A stretch of 64,000 nucleotides of DNA from Pseudomonas sp. BCA17 (GCF_004519405.1 NZ_SGWI01000005.1:1-64000); one strand, 5' to 3'. Shown: positions 52,243-61,684, counted from the stretch's first letter. Translations and numbers: made by a program. Notes: generated by a model not told the origin, from the letters alone.

Positions 52243-52557
52243 ATGTCGTACGCAGTAATTGTTACTGGTGGCAAGCAATACAAGGTCGCCCCAGGTGAAT
52301 ACCTGAAGATCGAAAAACTGGAAGTCGCCACTGGCGAATCCGTGACTTTTGATCGCGTTCTGTTGGTCGCCAATGGCGATGACGTGAACATCGGCGCTCC
52401 AGTTGTTGCTGGCGCTACCGTTGTGGCTGAAGTGATCTCCCAAGGTCGTCACGATAAAGTCCGCATCATCAAGTTCCGTCGTCGTAAGCACCACATGAAG
52501 CGTATGGGCCACCGCCAGTGGTACACCGAGATCAAAATCACCGGTATTCAGGCTTAA
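52243..52557 (+). CDS. rplU: 50S ribosomal protein L21
   Basis: The 104-residue protein (MSYAVIVTGGKQYKVAPGEY) contains the L21 signature region KFRRRKHHMKRMGHRQWYTE. The start ATG follows GGAGAAATACC. It is in an rplU-rpmA operon upstream of obg. It binds 23S rRNA in the large subunit. Confidence 0.98.
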   Translation: MSYAVIVTGGKQYKVAPGEYLKIEKLEVATGESVTFDRVLLVANGDDVNIGAPVVAGATVVAEVISQGRHDKVRIIKFRRRKHHMKRMGHRQWYTEIKITGIQA

Positions 52558-52591
52558 TTTCAGCCTAATTCCTCACTAGGAGAATTGACTC

Positions 52592-52849
52592 ATGGCACAC
52601 AAAAAAGCTGGTGGTAGTACCCGTAACGGTCGCGACTCAGAAGCCAAACGCCTTGGCGTGAAGATGTATGGCGGCCAGAAAATCATTCCGGGCAACATCA
52701 TCGTGCGTCAGCGCGGCACCCAATTCCACGCCGGTTACGGTGTAGGCATGGGTAAAGATCACACCCTTTTCGCGAAAATCGAAGGCGTGATCAAGTTTGA
52801 AGTAAAAGGCGCTTTCAACCGCCGTTACGTGAGCGTTGTCGCAGCTTAA
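52592..52849 (+). CDS. rpmA: 50S ribosomal protein L27
   Basis: The 85-residue protein (MAHKKAGGSTRNGRDSEAKR) has the standard L27 sequence without the N-terminal cleavable leader seen in Firmicutes. AGGAGA lies before the start. It sits 34 bases after rplU and is followed by a terminator. Confidence 0.98.
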   Translation: MAHKKAGGSTRNGRDSEAKRLGVKMYGGQKIIPGNIIVRQRGTQFHAGYGVGMGKDHTLFAKIEGVIKFEVKGAFNRRYVSVVAA

Positions 52850-52863
52850 TTGCGAGATCGCTG

Positions 52864-52893
52864 GAAAAGCCCTGTCTTGCGACGGGGCTTTTT
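52864..52893 (+). terminator. Terminator after rpmA
   Basis: AAAAGCCCTGTC / GACGGGGCTTTTT stem with a TTGC loop and poly-T. It separates rplU-rpmA from obg. Confidence 0.88.
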
Positions 52894-53041
52894 CGTTTGT
52901 GGAGTGAGTCTCTTGCAAAGCTGTTTGTAATGGGCTCAAGCGCTGGAATTGCGGTCGTTATTGAGGTCGCTGCGCTCATTTTTGCAAGAGTCTTATGTCT
53001 TGGTTTCTTAAGCTCGTCCATGCGACGAGAGGCGTTTTGTT

Positions 53042-54265
53042 ATGAAGTTCGTTGATGAAGTTTCCATCCGAGTAAAAGCAGGCGATGGCGGTAACGGTTG
53101 CATGAGTTTCCGCCGCGAAAAATTCATCGAAAACGGTGGCCCCAACGGCGGTGATGGCGGTGACGGCGGTTCCATCTACATGATGGCCGACGAAAACCTC
53201 AATACCCTGGTCGACTACCGTTACACCCGGCACTTCGATGCCGAGCGTGGCTCCAACGGCGGCAGCACCGACTGCACCGGTAAAAAAGGCGAAGACCTGA
53301 TACTGCGCGTACCGGTCGGCACCACGATCATCGACTCCGCTACCCAGGAAGTGATTGGTGACCTGACCAAGGCCGGGCAGAAACTGATGGTTGTGCAGGG
53401 CGGCTGGCACGGTCTGGGTAACACCCGATTCAAGTCCAGTACCAACCGTGCGCCGCGCCAGACCACGCCTGGCAAGCCGGGTGAGCAACGTGACCTGAAG
53501 CTGGAAATGAAAGTACTCGCCGACGTGGGCCTGCTGGGCTTGCCGAACGCAGGCAAAAGTACGTTCATCCGCTCGGTCTCGGCTGCCAAGCCGAAAGTCG
53601 CCGACTACCCGTTCACCACGTTGGTGCCGAACCTGGGTGTGGTCAGCGTCGATCGCTGGAAAAGCTTCGTGATCGCCGACATTCCCGGCCTGATCGAAGG
53701 GGCTTCCGATGGCGCAGGCCTGGGCATCCGCTTCCTCAAGCACTTGGCACGTACCCGTTTGCTGCTGCATCTCGTCGACATGGCGCCGCTGGATGACACC
53801 AGTGCAGCGGACGCTGCCGAAGTGATCGTCAGTGAGTTGACCAAGTTCAGTCCATCCCTGGCTGAGCGTGATCGCTGGCTGGTGCTGAACAAGTGCGACC
53901 AGATCCTCGAAGAAGAACACGAGGAGCGCGTCAAAGAGATCGTCGAGCGCCTGGAGTGGGAAGGTCCGGTCTACGTGATCTCGGCCATTGCCAAAGAAGG
54001 CACCGAGCGTCTGACCCGCGACATCATGCGCTACCTGGAGGACCGCGCCGACCGCCTGGCGGCCGATCCGGTGTTCAAGGCCGAACTGGCCGAACTCGAC
54101 CAGCGTATCGAAGACGAAGCCCGTGCCCAGTTGCAGGCTCTGGATGACCAGCGTGCCCTGCGCCGCAGCGGCGTGAAGTCGGTCCATGACATCGGCGACG
54201 ATGATTGGGACGAAGAAGACGTGGATGATGAAGATGGCCCGGAAATCATTTACGTGCGCGACTGA
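53042..54265 (+). CDS. obg: Obg-family GTPase
   Basis: Obg (CgtA) is an essential ribosome-assembly GTPase. The 407-residue protein has the glycine-rich Obg fold (GGPNGGDGGDGG, residues about 32-43). The G domain contains G1 GLPNAGKST (about 166-174), G3 DIPGLIEGAS and G4 NKCD (near 283). It ends with an acidic C-terminus (DDDWDEEDVDDEDGPE). The start ATG at 53042 follows a weak ribosome binding site. Its place after rpmA and before proB matches PAO1. Confidence 0.97.
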   Translation: MKFVDEVSIRVKAGDGGNGCMSFRREKFIENGGPNGGDGGDGGSIYMMADENLNTLVDYRYTRHFDAERGSNGGSTDCTGKKGEDLILRVPVGTTIIDSATQEVIGDLTKAGQKLMVVQGGWHGLGNTRFKSSTNRAPRQTTPGKPGEQRDLKLEMKVLADVGLLGLPNAGKSTFIRSVSAAKPKVADYPFTTLVPNLGVVSVDRWKSFVIADIPGLIEGASDGAGLGIRFLKHLARTRLLLHLVDMAPLDDTSAADAAEVIVSELTKFSPSLAERDRWLVLNKCDQILEEEHEERVKEIVERLEWEGPVYVISAIAKEGTERLTRDIMRYLEDRADRLAADPVFKAELAELDQRIEDEARAQLQALDDQRALRRSGVKSVHDIGDDDWDEEDVDDEDGPEIIYVRD

Positions 54266-54282
54266 TCTGTTGCTATAAACTT

Positions 54283-54309
54283 GAACGCCGCTCCCTGGAG
54301 CGGCGTTTT
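54283..54309 (+). terminator. Terminator after obg
   Basis: AACGCCGCTCC / GGAGCGGCGTTTT form a perfect stem with a small loop and poly-T. Confidence 0.85.
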
Positions 54310-54374
54310 GGTATCCGGGTATAACGTTATGGGCCGCGCTGGGTCGCGCAGCCCTCAATCTAAGGTTGAAGATG

Positions 54375-55493
54375 ATGCGGAGCAAAGTGACAGGTGCGCA
54401 GCGCTGGGTCGTAAAGATCGGAAGTGCGCTGCTGACGGCGGATGGCAAGGGGCTGGATCGTGCAGCCATGAGCGTCTGGGTCGAGCAGATGGTGGCCTTG
54501 CATGAGGCCGGTGTGGAGCTGGTGCTGGTATCGTCCGGGGCCGTTGCCGCCGGGATGAGCCGCCTCGGCTGGACCGCGCGACCCAGCGCGATGCATGAAC
54601 TGCAAGCCGCCGCCGCCATCGGCCAGATGGGCCTGGTGCAGGCTTGGGAGTCCAGCTTTGCCGAGCACGGTCGCCACACGGCGCAGATCTTGCTGACCCA
54701 CGACGACCTGTCCGACCGCAAGCGCTACCTCAACGCCCGCAGCACTCTGCGCGCGCTGGTGGAGCTCAAGGTCATCCCGGTAATCAACGAAAACGACACG
54801 GTGGTCACCGACGAAATCCGCTTCGGCGACAACGACACCCTGGCTGCCCTCGTGGCCAACCTGGTGGAAGCCGACCTGCTGGTGATCCTCACCGACCGCG
54901 ACGGCATGTTTGACGCCGACCCGCGCAACAACCCTGATGCCAAACTGATCTATGAAGCCCGCGCCGATGACCCGGCCCTGGACGCCGTGGCCGGCAGTGT
55001 CGGTGGTGCCCTGGGCCGTGGTGGCATGCAGACCAAGCTACGTGCCGCACGCCTGGCTGCGCGTTCCGGTGCGCACACCATCATCGTCGGCGGGCGCCTG
55101 GAGCGTGTGCTGGATCGCCTCAAGGCCGGTGAGCGTATCGGTACGCTGCTGTCGCCGGAACGCGGCATGCTGGCCGCACGTAAACAATGGCTGGCCGGTC
55201 ATCTGCAAACCCGTGGCACCCTGGTGCTGGACGATGGCGCTGTGTCGGCGTTGTCCCAAGGCAACAAGAGCCTGCTGCCGGTTGGCGTCAAATTGGTGCA
55301 GGGCAGTTTCCGCCGTGGCGAGATGGTCGTGTGCGTGGCGCCGGACGGCCGCGAGATCGCCCGTGGCCTGGCCAACTACAGCGCTCTGGAAGCGCAGAAA
55401 ATCATCGGGCAGCCGTCCGACGCGATTGTCGGATTATTGGGCTACATGGCCGAACCGGAACTGGTTCACCGCGATAACCTGATCCTGGTCTAA
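54375..55493 (+). CDS. proB: Glutamate 5-kinase
   Basis: ProB phosphorylates glutamate as the first step of proline synthesis and is feedback-inhibited by proline. The 372-residue protein has the amino-acid-kinase domain (WVVKIGSALLTADGKGLDR, SSGAVAAGMSRLG, NENDTVVTDEIRFGDND, GGMQTKLRAAR) and a C-terminal PUA domain from about 275. I chose ATG 54375, the family's usual start. ATG 54372 is equally possible and better spaced from the AAGG. Confidence 0.95.
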   Translation: MRSKVTGAQRWVVKIGSALLTADGKGLDRAAMSVWVEQMVALHEAGVELVLVSSGAVAAGMSRLGWTARPSAMHELQAAAAIGQMGLVQAWESSFAEHGRHTAQILLTHDDLSDRKRYLNARSTLRALVELKVIPVINENDTVVTDEIRFGDNDTLAALVANLVEADLLVILTDRDGMFDADPRNNPDAKLIYEARADDPALDAVAGSVGGALGRGGMQTKLRAARLAARSGAHTIIVGGRLERVLDRLKAGERIGTLLSPERGMLAARKQWLAGHLQTRGTLVLDDGAVSALSQGNKSLLPVGVKLVQGSFRRGEMVVCVAPDGREIARGLANYSALEAQKIIGQPSDAIVGLLGYMAEPELVHRDNLILV

Positions 55494-55514
55494 GTCTAAC
55501 CAAAGGAATACACG

Positions 55515-55979
55515 ATGCGTGTCATGAAGGGATTGCTCGGCCTGTTGCTGGCCCTGCCGCTGTTGGCTTCGGCCGAAGAAATCGGCCAGGTGTCGACGGT
55601 GTTCAAGTTCGTCGGCCCCAACGACCGAATCGTCGTCGAGGCGTTTGATGACCCCAAGGTTGATGGCGTGACCTGCTATCTGTCTCGCGCCAAGACGGGG
55701 GGTGTCAAAGGTGGCCTGGGCCTGGCCGAAGACCGCGCCGAAGCGTCGATAGCCTGCCGCCAGGTTGGGCCGATCCGCTTCAAGGGCGAGCTCAAGGACG
55801 GCGACGAAGTGTTCAAGGAGCGCACCTCGCTGGTGTTCAAGACCATGCAAGTGGTGCGCTTCCTGGATAAGAAGCGCAATACCTTGGTTTACCTGGTCTA
55901 CAGCGACCGTTTGATCGAAGGCAGCCCGCAGAATGCGGTGACGGCGATTCCGATTTTGCCCTGGCCTACCGCTCAGTAA
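55515..55979 (+). CDS. creA: CreA-family periplasmic protein
   Basis: The 154-residue protein has a signal peptide (GLLGLLLALPLLASA, residues about 6-20) and the conserved CreA region (VSTVFKFVGPNDRIVVEAFD, GVTCYLSRAKTGGVKGGLGL, SIACRQVGPI). CreA is a small periplasmic protein of unknown role. It lies 21 bases after proB and may share its transcript. Confidence 0.9.
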   Translation: MRVMKGLLGLLLALPLLASAEEIGQVSTVFKFVGPNDRIVVEAFDDPKVDGVTCYLSRAKTGGVKGGLGLAEDRAEASIACRQVGPIRFKGELKDGDEVFKERTSLVFKTMQVVRFLDKKRNTLVYLVYSDRLIEGSPQNAVTAIPILPWPTAQ

Positions 55980-56080
55980 CTCGCAGGCGAGTTTTGCAAT
56001 CGACGTCTATGATTGCAGGCTTGCGGGTTGTAATCTCGAAGCGCCGCAATGCGAAGAACATGGGATATCTGGAGTTCGTC

Positions 56081-56563
56081 ATGAGTGCTTTCCACGACCT
56101 GAAACTCAAAGCTTTAGACGGGCATGAGCTGCCGCTGGCGCCTTTCAAGGGGCAAGTGGTACTGGTGGTCAACGTGGCCTCCAAATGTGGCCTGACCCCG
56201 CAATACGCGGCGTTGGAGAAACTCTACCAGCAGTACAAGGACCAGGGGTTTACCGTGCTTGGCCTGCCGTGCAACCAGTTTGCAGGCCAGGAACCGGGCA
56301 CCGAAGAAGAAATTCGCGAGTTCTGCAGCCTCAACTACGGCGTGACATTTCCGTTGGGCAGCAAGCTTGACGTCAATGGGCATGATCGCCACCAGCTCTA
56401 CCGCTTGCTGGCGGGCGAGGGTGCGGAGTTTCCCGGGGACATCACCTGGAACTTCGAAAAATTCCTGCTGGGCAAGGATGGACGGGTCCTGGTGCGATTC
56501 TCTCCACGTACCGCGCCGGACGATCCCACCGTCATCCAAGCCATCGAGAAAGCGCTGAGCTAA
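56081..56563 (+). CDS. Glutathione peroxidase family (thioredoxin-type) peroxidase
   Basis: The 160-residue protein has the GPx fold with a peroxidatic Cys at residue 36 (SKCGLTPQY), Gln 66 in PCNQF, and Trp in DITWNFEKFL. The resolving-type Cys is Cys 82 in EIREFC. This Cys pair marks a thioredoxin-dependent rather than a selenium enzyme, reducing H2O2 and lipid peroxides. ATG 56081 is eight bases after GGAG; upstream in-frame starts add non-family sequence. Confidence 0.9.
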   Translation: MSAFHDLKLKALDGHELPLAPFKGQVVLVVNVASKCGLTPQYAALEKLYQQYKDQGFTVLGLPCNQFAGQEPGTEEEIREFCSLNYGVTFPLGSKLDVNGHDRHQLYRLLAGEGAEFPGDITWNFEKFLLGKDGRVLVRFSPRTAPDDPTVIQAIEKALS

Positions 56564-56585
56564 ACACCGCTCGGTGTTGCTCGAT

Positions 56586-56660
56586 TGGCAAGCCTCAAGC
56601 TGCAAGCTGCAAGCACCTCGCTCCCCTTGCAGCTTCAAACTTGCAGCTTGCAGCTGCCCC
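56586..56660. repeat. Dispersed AAGCTGCAAGC-type palindrome
   Basis: The sequence contains repeated CAAGCTGCAAG units and their complement (CTTGCAGCTTGCAGCTG), forming a long imperfect hairpin. A related unit lies at 61984-62066. This differs from the REP family elsewhere in the window. Confidence 0.7.
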
Positions 56661-56756
56661 CCATACCCCTTAATCACCCAGATCAATAGTGCTACCCAGC
56701 ACTGCGCGCCCCTCATATTATCCACGTCATAAACCCCTCTCCCGTGGAGTGCTCCC

Positions 56757-57860
56757 ATGCCTGTCCAAGCCTTGTTCAAACCGTTCCAGCTCGGTGCACT
56801 GCAATTGTCGACCCGTGTGGTCATGGCACCCATGACCCGTTCGTTTTCCCCGGGTGGCGTGCCCAATTCCAAAGTCATCGAGTACTACCGCCGCCGCGCT
56901 GCTGCCGGCGTGGGGCTGATCATTACCGAAGGCACTGTGGTTGGGCATCAAGCGTCCAACGGTTACCCGAATGTCCCGCATTTCTACGGTGAAGCCGCGC
57001 TGGCCGGTTGGAAGAAAGTGGTTGAAGCCGTACACGCTGAAGGTGGCAAGATCGTTCCGCAGCTGTGGCATGTAGGCAGTGTGCGTCGCATCGGTACCGA
57101 GCCTGACGCTAGCGTGCCGGCTTATGGTCCGATGGAAAAACTCAAGGATGGCAGCGTCGTCGTCCACGGCATGACCACCCAAGACATCAAGGACGTGATC
57201 AACGCCTTCGCCCAGGCCGCCAAGGATGCCCAGGCCATTGGCATGGACGGCGTAGAGATCCACGGCGCCCACGGCTACCTTGTGGACCAGTTTTTCTGGG
57301 AAGGCAGCAACCAGCGCACCGACGAATACGGCGGTAGCCTGGCCAACCGTTCGCGCTTTGCCATTGAGTTGATCCAGGCGACCCGCGCCGCCGTTGGCCC
57401 GGACTTTCCGATCATCTTCCGTTTTTCGCAATGGAAGCAGCAGGACTACACTGCGCGCCTGGTGCAGACCCCTGAAGCGCTGGGTGAGTTTCTGAAGCCT
57501 CTTTCCGACGCCGGTGTGGATATTTTCCATTGCTCCACCCGTCGTTTCTGGGAGCCGGAATTTGAAGGCTCCGACCTCAACCTGGCCGGCTGGACTCGCA
57601 AGCTCACCGGCAAGCCGACCATCACCGTCGGCAGTGTCGGCCTGGATGGCGAGTTCCTGCAGTTCATGGTCAACACCGACAAAGTTGCACAGCCAGCGAG
57701 CCTGGAAAAACTGCTGGAGCGTCTGAACAACGACGAGTTCGACCTGGTGGCTGTAGGACGCGCACTGCTGGTGGACCCGGATTGGGCGGTCAAAGTACGC
57801 GAAGGGCGCGAGGGCGATATCCTGCCGTTCAGTCGTGAGGCATTGACGACGTTGGTTTGA
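56757..57860 (+). CDS. Old Yellow Enzyme family alkene reductase
   Basis: The 367-residue FMN-dependent TIM-barrel protein has the OYE pattern: TRVVMAPMTRSFSPGG, QLWHVGSVRR (flavin and substrate side), EIHGAHGYLVDQFFWEGSNQ with HxxH-type substrate ligands, RTDEYGGSL, and a phosphate-binding segment GRALLVDPDW. Such enzymes reduce activated C=C bonds with NAD(P)H and often act on electrophiles or nitro compounds. The natural substrate is not known. It is a single gene followed by a terminator. Confidence 0.9.
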   Translation: MPVQALFKPFQLGALQLSTRVVMAPMTRSFSPGGVPNSKVIEYYRRRAAAGVGLIITEGTVVGHQASNGYPNVPHFYGEAALAGWKKVVEAVHAEGGKIVPQLWHVGSVRRIGTEPDASVPAYGPMEKLKDGSVVVHGMTTQDIKDVINAFAQAAKDAQAIGMDGVEIHGAHGYLVDQFFWEGSNQRTDEYGGSLANRSRFAIELIQATRAAVGPDFPIIFRFSQWKQQDYTARLVQTPEALGEFLKPLSDAGVDIFHCSTRRFWEPEFEGSDLNLAGWTRKLTGKPTITVGSVGLDGEFLQFMVNTDKVAQPASLEKLLERLNNDEFDLVAVGRALLVDPDWAVKVREGREGDILPFSREALTTLV

Positions 57861-57885
57861 GTAACAGTTGAAGCGTTTGCCGAGG

Positions 57886-57914
57886 AAGGCTGGGTAAGAA
57901 GATACCCAGCCTTT
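57886..57914 (+). terminator. Terminator after the alkene reductase gene
   Basis: AAGGCTGGGTA / TACCCAGCCTT form a perfect stem, with short T stretches following. No other structure stands out in the gap to the next gene. Confidence 0.75.
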
Positions 57915-58014
57915 GGGCTATTCAGAATAGGGCGATGGACCCCCATCCGGGACGTCCGAATTTGGATTCATGGCCTGTTTTTTGGGGTTGAGCCTGCAGG
58001 ATATGCGAACTGAC

Positions 58015-59214
58015 TCACGGCACCCGCAGATCCTTCAGTGCAGGTGTGGCGGGTTTGGATGGATCAAAACCCTGCGCGCACACCCCCCGTAATTGGTTCT
58101 CGAACTGCTCGATAATGGCGGGCCAGCCTTGGCGACTGGCATGCTGGCGGGCATTCAGGCGTACCGTTCGCAGCGTCTCGCGCTCTTCAAGCAGCCAGTT
58201 GGCCGCATCGCAAAATGCTTCTTCATCCCCTGGCATCGCGGTCACACCGTTGTAACCGTGGCGGATGTGCTGGGTCGCCGCCGCCTGATCGTACGCCACC
58301 ACCCCCAACCCTGACGCCATGGCTTCCAGCACTACGTTGCCGAAGGTTTCGGTCAGGCTGGGAAACAGGAACACATCGCCCGACGCGTAATGCCGCGCCA
58401 ATTCCTCACCCCGCAGGGTGCCGCAGAAAATCGCCTCGGGCAGTGCCTTTTCCATCGTTGCCCGTTGTGGGCCATCTCCGACGATGATCAGCTTCATCTG
58501 GCGCAGTGGATAAGTGTCCTGCAGGGTTTCGAAGCAGCGTTTGATCAGCCCCAGGTTTTTTTCCTGCGCCAGGCGGCCTACATGCAGCACGGCGATTTGC
58601 TCACTGTTCAAGGCCCAGCTTTCACGCAGCGCGTTATCGCGTTTGGCCGGATGGAACAATTGGCTGTCGACCCCGCGCGACAGCATGCCCAGGCGCTCGA
58701 AATGCCGGCGCTCCAGCTCCAGGCGTTGGCTGGCGCTCGGCACCAGGGTCAAGGTCGAGCGGTTATGAAACCAACGCAGATAATGAGTAACCATGCGGCT
58801 CAATAGGCTTAAGCCATATTGGTTCGAATACTGCTGGAAGTTGGTGTGGAAGCCACTGACCACACTGATGCCCAGGCGACGGGCCGCACGCAGGGCCGAT
58901 AAACCCAGCGGCCCTTCCGTGGCGATATACAGCACGTCCGGGCGTTGACGGGTCCAGCGCCGCAGCAATTTGTGCATCGACGATTGGCCCCATTGCAGGC
59001 CCGGGTAACCCGGCAGAGGCCAGCCGCGGCACAGCAGTAATTGTTCATCGTTGGGGCGACTCTGGTCAGTGCCCTGGCGGGGGCGTACCAGTTCGACTTG
59101 ATGGCCACGCGCGCGTAAACCCTCGCACAGGCGGCCGAGGGTATTGGCCACCCCGTTGATTTCCGGCGGGAAGGTTTCGGTAATTAAAGTGATATGAAGC
59201 GAGGCTGTCGTCAT
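58015..59214 (-). CDS. Glycosyltransferase family 4-like protein
   Basis: The 399-residue GT-B fold protein has LHITLITETFPPEINGVANT at the N-terminus, a linker, and a C-terminal nucleotide-binding half (LHVGRLAQEKNLGLIKRCF, VGDGPQRATMEKAL, FPSLTETFGNVVLEAMASG). It resembles GDP-mannose-dependent alpha-mannosyltransferases. The ATG at 59214 is chosen because family N-terminus begins there. It is followed by cysZ upstream on the same strand, 54 bases apart. Acceptor unknown. Confidence 0.88.
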   Translation of the reverse strand: MTTASLHITLITETFPPEINGVANTLGRLCEGLRARGHQVELVRPRQGTDQSRPNDEQLLLCRGWPLPGYPGLQWGQSSMHKLLRRWTRQRPDVLYIATEGPLGLSALRAARRLGISVVSGFHTNFQQYSNQYGLSLLSRMVTHYLRWFHNRSTLTLVPSASQRLELERRHFERLGMLSRGVDSQLFHPAKRDNALRESWALNSEQIAVLHVGRLAQEKNLGLIKRCFETLQDTYPLRQMKLIIVGDGPQRATMEKALPEAIFCGTLRGEELARHYASGDVFLFPSLTETFGNVVLEAMASGLGVVAYDQAAATQHIRHGYNGVTAMPGDEEAFCDAANWLLEERETLRTVRLNARQHASRQGWPAIIEQFENQLRGVCAQGFDPSKPATPALKDLRVP

Positions 59215-59268
59215 GACCCACAGTGTCACCGTGGGCCATGTCGTCATTGTGTCATTGGGATGATGGAT

Positions 59269-60033
59269 TTATGACGTGGTCATATTTTGCCGGGTCATCG
59301 CCTCGGCACCTTGCTCGCGCACCCAGAACAACGTGGCACCGGCCACGGCCGCCGGCATCATCAGCAGGTTAACTACCGGCACCAGCAACACCAGGTAAAC
59401 GATCCCGCCAAAACTCATGCTCTGCCAGCGCTTCTGGCGCAGCCAGGCGAGCATTTCGTTCCAGCCCAGCTTGTGGTTGTCGGCCGGGTAGTCGATGTAT
59501 TGGATCGCCATCATCCACACACCGAACAGCAGCCAGAGCGGCGCCGCGATCAGGTTGACCACCGGGATGAACGACAGGATAAACAGGCCGATGGCCCGTG
59601 GTAGGAAGTAGCCCAGTTTGCGCATTTCACGGGCCAAGGTGCGCGGCACCATCGCGACCAGTTCACTCCAACTGAATGGCGGGAAGTCATCGGTGCCGCG
59701 CACCACCACTTCAACCTTTTCCGCGAGAAAACCGTTGAACGGCGCCGCGATGATATTGGCGAGCATGGTGAAGGTGAAAAACACCATCAACACCACCAGC
59801 ACCACAAAGAGGGGCCATAAGATGTAGCTGAGGAAGCTCAACCAACTGGGCAGCGTCGGCATCAGGCTGTCGACCCACAGGCTGAACTGATGGCCGGCGA
59901 AATAGATCAAGCCGACGAACAGCACCAGGTTGATCGCCAGCGGAAGCAGCACAAACAAGCGCAGGCCGGGGCTCAACACCAGTTTGAGGCCCTCACGCAG
60001 GTATTGCGGGCCGGAAAGAGCAGGGGCGGGCAT
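59269..60033 (-). CDS. cysZ: CysZ-type (EI24) sulfate transport protein
   Basis: The 254-residue protein has four to six membrane segments and the EI24/CysZ pattern (LREGLKLVLSPGLRLFVLLP, AAPFNGFLAEKVE, IGLFILSFIPVVNLIAAPLW). CysZ mediates sulfate uptake for cysteine synthesis. ATG 60033 is the family start; a longer frame to 60153 is rejected. It is divergent from trxB. The same neighbourhood, with trxB nearby, occurs in PAO1 as I recall. Confidence 0.9.
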   Translation of the reverse strand: MPAPALSGPQYLREGLKLVLSPGLRLFVLLPLAINLVLFVGLIYFAGHQFSLWVDSLMPTLPSWLSFLSYILWPLFVVLVVLMVFFTFTMLANIIAAPFNGFLAEKVEVVVRGTDDFPPFSWSELVAMVPRTLAREMRKLGYFLPRAIGLFILSFIPVVNLIAAPLWLLFGVWMMAIQYIDYPADNHKLGWNEMLAWLRQKRWQSMSFGGIVYLVLLVPVVNLLMMPAAVAGATLFWVREQGAEAMTRQNMTTS

Positions 60034-60314
60034 GGAGAACTCCGAGCAGTGGGACAAACGCGCCGACCTTACCGGCTTTGCAGGTTGGGTGAAAGCGGCG
60101 ACATCAGCAGTAACAAACGTCTCGATTAATCGAGTCGACTGCATAGAGACCACCTATGAGCTGGATTGTTATTCCGTATTTCCTTAATCTTGCCCCCCTC
60201 GATACGCTGCACCCATTATTTTCAGGGCCTGCGAGTTCAAGCCTTCCCCAAGTGCTTCGCGGTCCTTTTTTATTCCAGCCGCCTTGTTGTCCGGGTGGTC
60301 GATAGGAGTGAGTC
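60034..60314. other. cysZ-trxB divergent gap
   Basis: The gap should hold promoters for both genes. I see no clear terminator, binding site or gene in it. Confidence 0.5.
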
Positions 60315-61277
60315 ATGTCTGATACCCGTCATTCGCGAGTGATTATTCTCGGTTCCGGCCCTGCCGGTTACAGCGCTGCCGTCTACGCTGCCCGGGCCAA
60401 CCTCAAGCCGCTGCTGATCACCGGCATGCAGGCGGGCGGTCAGTTGACCACCACCACTGAAGTCGACAACTGGCCGGGCGACGTCCACGGCCTGACCGGC
60501 CCGGTGCTGATGGAGCGCATGAAAGAGCACGCCGAGCGTTTTGAAACCGAAATCGTGTTTGATCACATCAACAAGGTCGACTTCTCCAAGAAGCCTTACA
60601 GCCTGACCGGCGACAGTGGTGTGTACACCTGTGACGCGTTGATCATCGCCACCGGCGCCAGCGCCCGTTACCTGGGCCTGCCGTCGGAAGAAGCGTTCAT
60701 GGGCAAAGGCGTTTCCGCCTGCGCGACGTGCGACGGTTTCTTCTACCGCAACAAACCGGTCGCCGTCGTCGGTGGCGGTAACACGGCCGTTGAGGAAGCG
60801 CTGTATCTGGCCAATATCGCCAGCACCGTGACGCTGGTTCACCGCCGCGAAACCTTCCGCGCCGAGAAAATCCTGATCGACAAGCTGCATGCCCGTGTGG
60901 CTGAAGGCAAGATCATCCTCAAGCTCAACGCCACCCTGGACGAAGTCCTGGGCGACAACATGGGCGTGACCGGTGCGCGCTTGAAGAACAACGACGGCAG
61001 CTTCGACGAGCTGAAAGTCGACGGCGTGTTCATCGCCATCGGCCACACTCCGAACACTTCGTTGTTCGAAGGCGTGCTCGAAGCCAAAGATGGTTACCTG
61101 GTGGTGCAGGGCGGCCGTGAAGGCAACGCCACTGCGACCAACATTGAAGGTATCTTCGCTGCCGGTGATGTGGCCGACCACGTGTACCGCCAGGCTATCA
61201 CCTCGGCCGGCGCCGGCTGCATGGCGGCACTGGACGCCGAGCGTTACCTCGACGGCTTGCAGAACGCTTCGTTCTAA
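60315..61277 (+). CDS. trxB: Thioredoxin-disulfide reductase
   Basis: TrxB transfers electrons from NADPH to thioredoxin. The 320-residue protein has an FAD site (VIILGSGPAGYSAAVYAARA), the redox-active CATC in SACATCDGFFYRNK (Cys 136 and 139), an NADPH domain (AVVGGGNTAVEEALYL), and the C-terminal FAD motif GIFAAGDVADHVYRQAITSAG. It is one of possibly two paralogues in pseudomonads. Start follows GGAGTGAGTC. Confidence 0.97.
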   Translation: MSDTRHSRVIILGSGPAGYSAAVYAARANLKPLLITGMQAGGQLTTTTEVDNWPGDVHGLTGPVLMERMKEHAERFETEIVFDHINKVDFSKKPYSLTGDSGVYTCDALIIATGASARYLGLPSEEAFMGKGVSACATCDGFFYRNKPVAVVGGGNTAVEEALYLANIASTVTLVHRRETFRAEKILIDKLHARVAEGKIILKLNATLDEVLGDNMGVTGARLKNNDGSFDELKVDGVFIAIGHTPNTSLFEGVLEAKDGYLVVQGGREGNATATNIEGIFAAGDVADHVYRQAITSAGAGCMAALDAERYLDGLQNASF

Positions 61278-61289
61278 CCAACGCTGCAA

Positions 61290-61328
61290 AACCAATGTGG
61301 GAGGGGCGCACCGCCCCTCCCACATTTT
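61290..61328. terminator. Hairpin between trxB and the HopJ-like gene
   Basis: AATGTGGGAGGGGCG / CGCCCCTCCCACATT with a short CAC loop and T-rich flank. It is bidirectional between convergent genes, and nearly the same sequence follows catA. Confidence 0.85.
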
Positions 61329-61342
61329 ACTTTATGCCTGAC

Positions 61343-61684
61343 TCAGGAGCGGCGAGTCAGGGGCTGTGCGCTGAACTTCACACCGGCCAAGCCATTGGCG
61401 ATCAACGCACGGATATTACCGTGGTCGCTGCCCTCAGGCGTCGCCAACACCGAACGGTAATGCTCACCAAACGCCAGCAATGCCTCCTGGTCGCTCAGGC
61501 CTTCCAGCAATGCCAGGCCCAAGGTCTTGCACGACCCTTCGTTCTGCCCCGCGGCGTTTTCCACGCTGCCGTTGGTGAACGCTTGCGGCTGGTAGTCATA
61601 ACCGGCGGCGACAAATGCGAGGGTGTCGGCAAAGACATGTTCGCCGCTGTTGAGGCTGGCACGCAGGGTGTTCAAATCAGTCAT
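61343..61684 (-). CDS. HopJ-family protein
   Basis: The 113-residue protein starts MTDLNTLRASLNSGEHVFAD after AAAGGAAAAACCC. Its body matches the HopJ type III effector family (FTNGSVENAAGQNEGSCKTL, LLAFGEHYRSVLATPEGSDH, NIRALIANG). The family is widespread in pseudomonads without a type III system and is probably a housekeeping protein in most. Its start overlaps the preceding DUF1244 gene by 8 bases, so the two are co-translated. Confidence 0.88.
   Translation of the reverse strand: MTDLNTLRASLNSGEHVFADTLAFVAAGYDYQPQAFTNGSVENAAGQNEGSCKTLGLALLEGLSDQEALLAFGEHYRSVLATPEGSDHGNIRALIANGLAGVKFSAQPLTRRS

Noticed and set aside
61343..61684. HopJ-like protein as a type III effector
   Set aside because: No hrp box, chaperone or secretion gene is near, and the family occurs in many non-pathogens. 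It looks like a chromosomal housekeeping gene.
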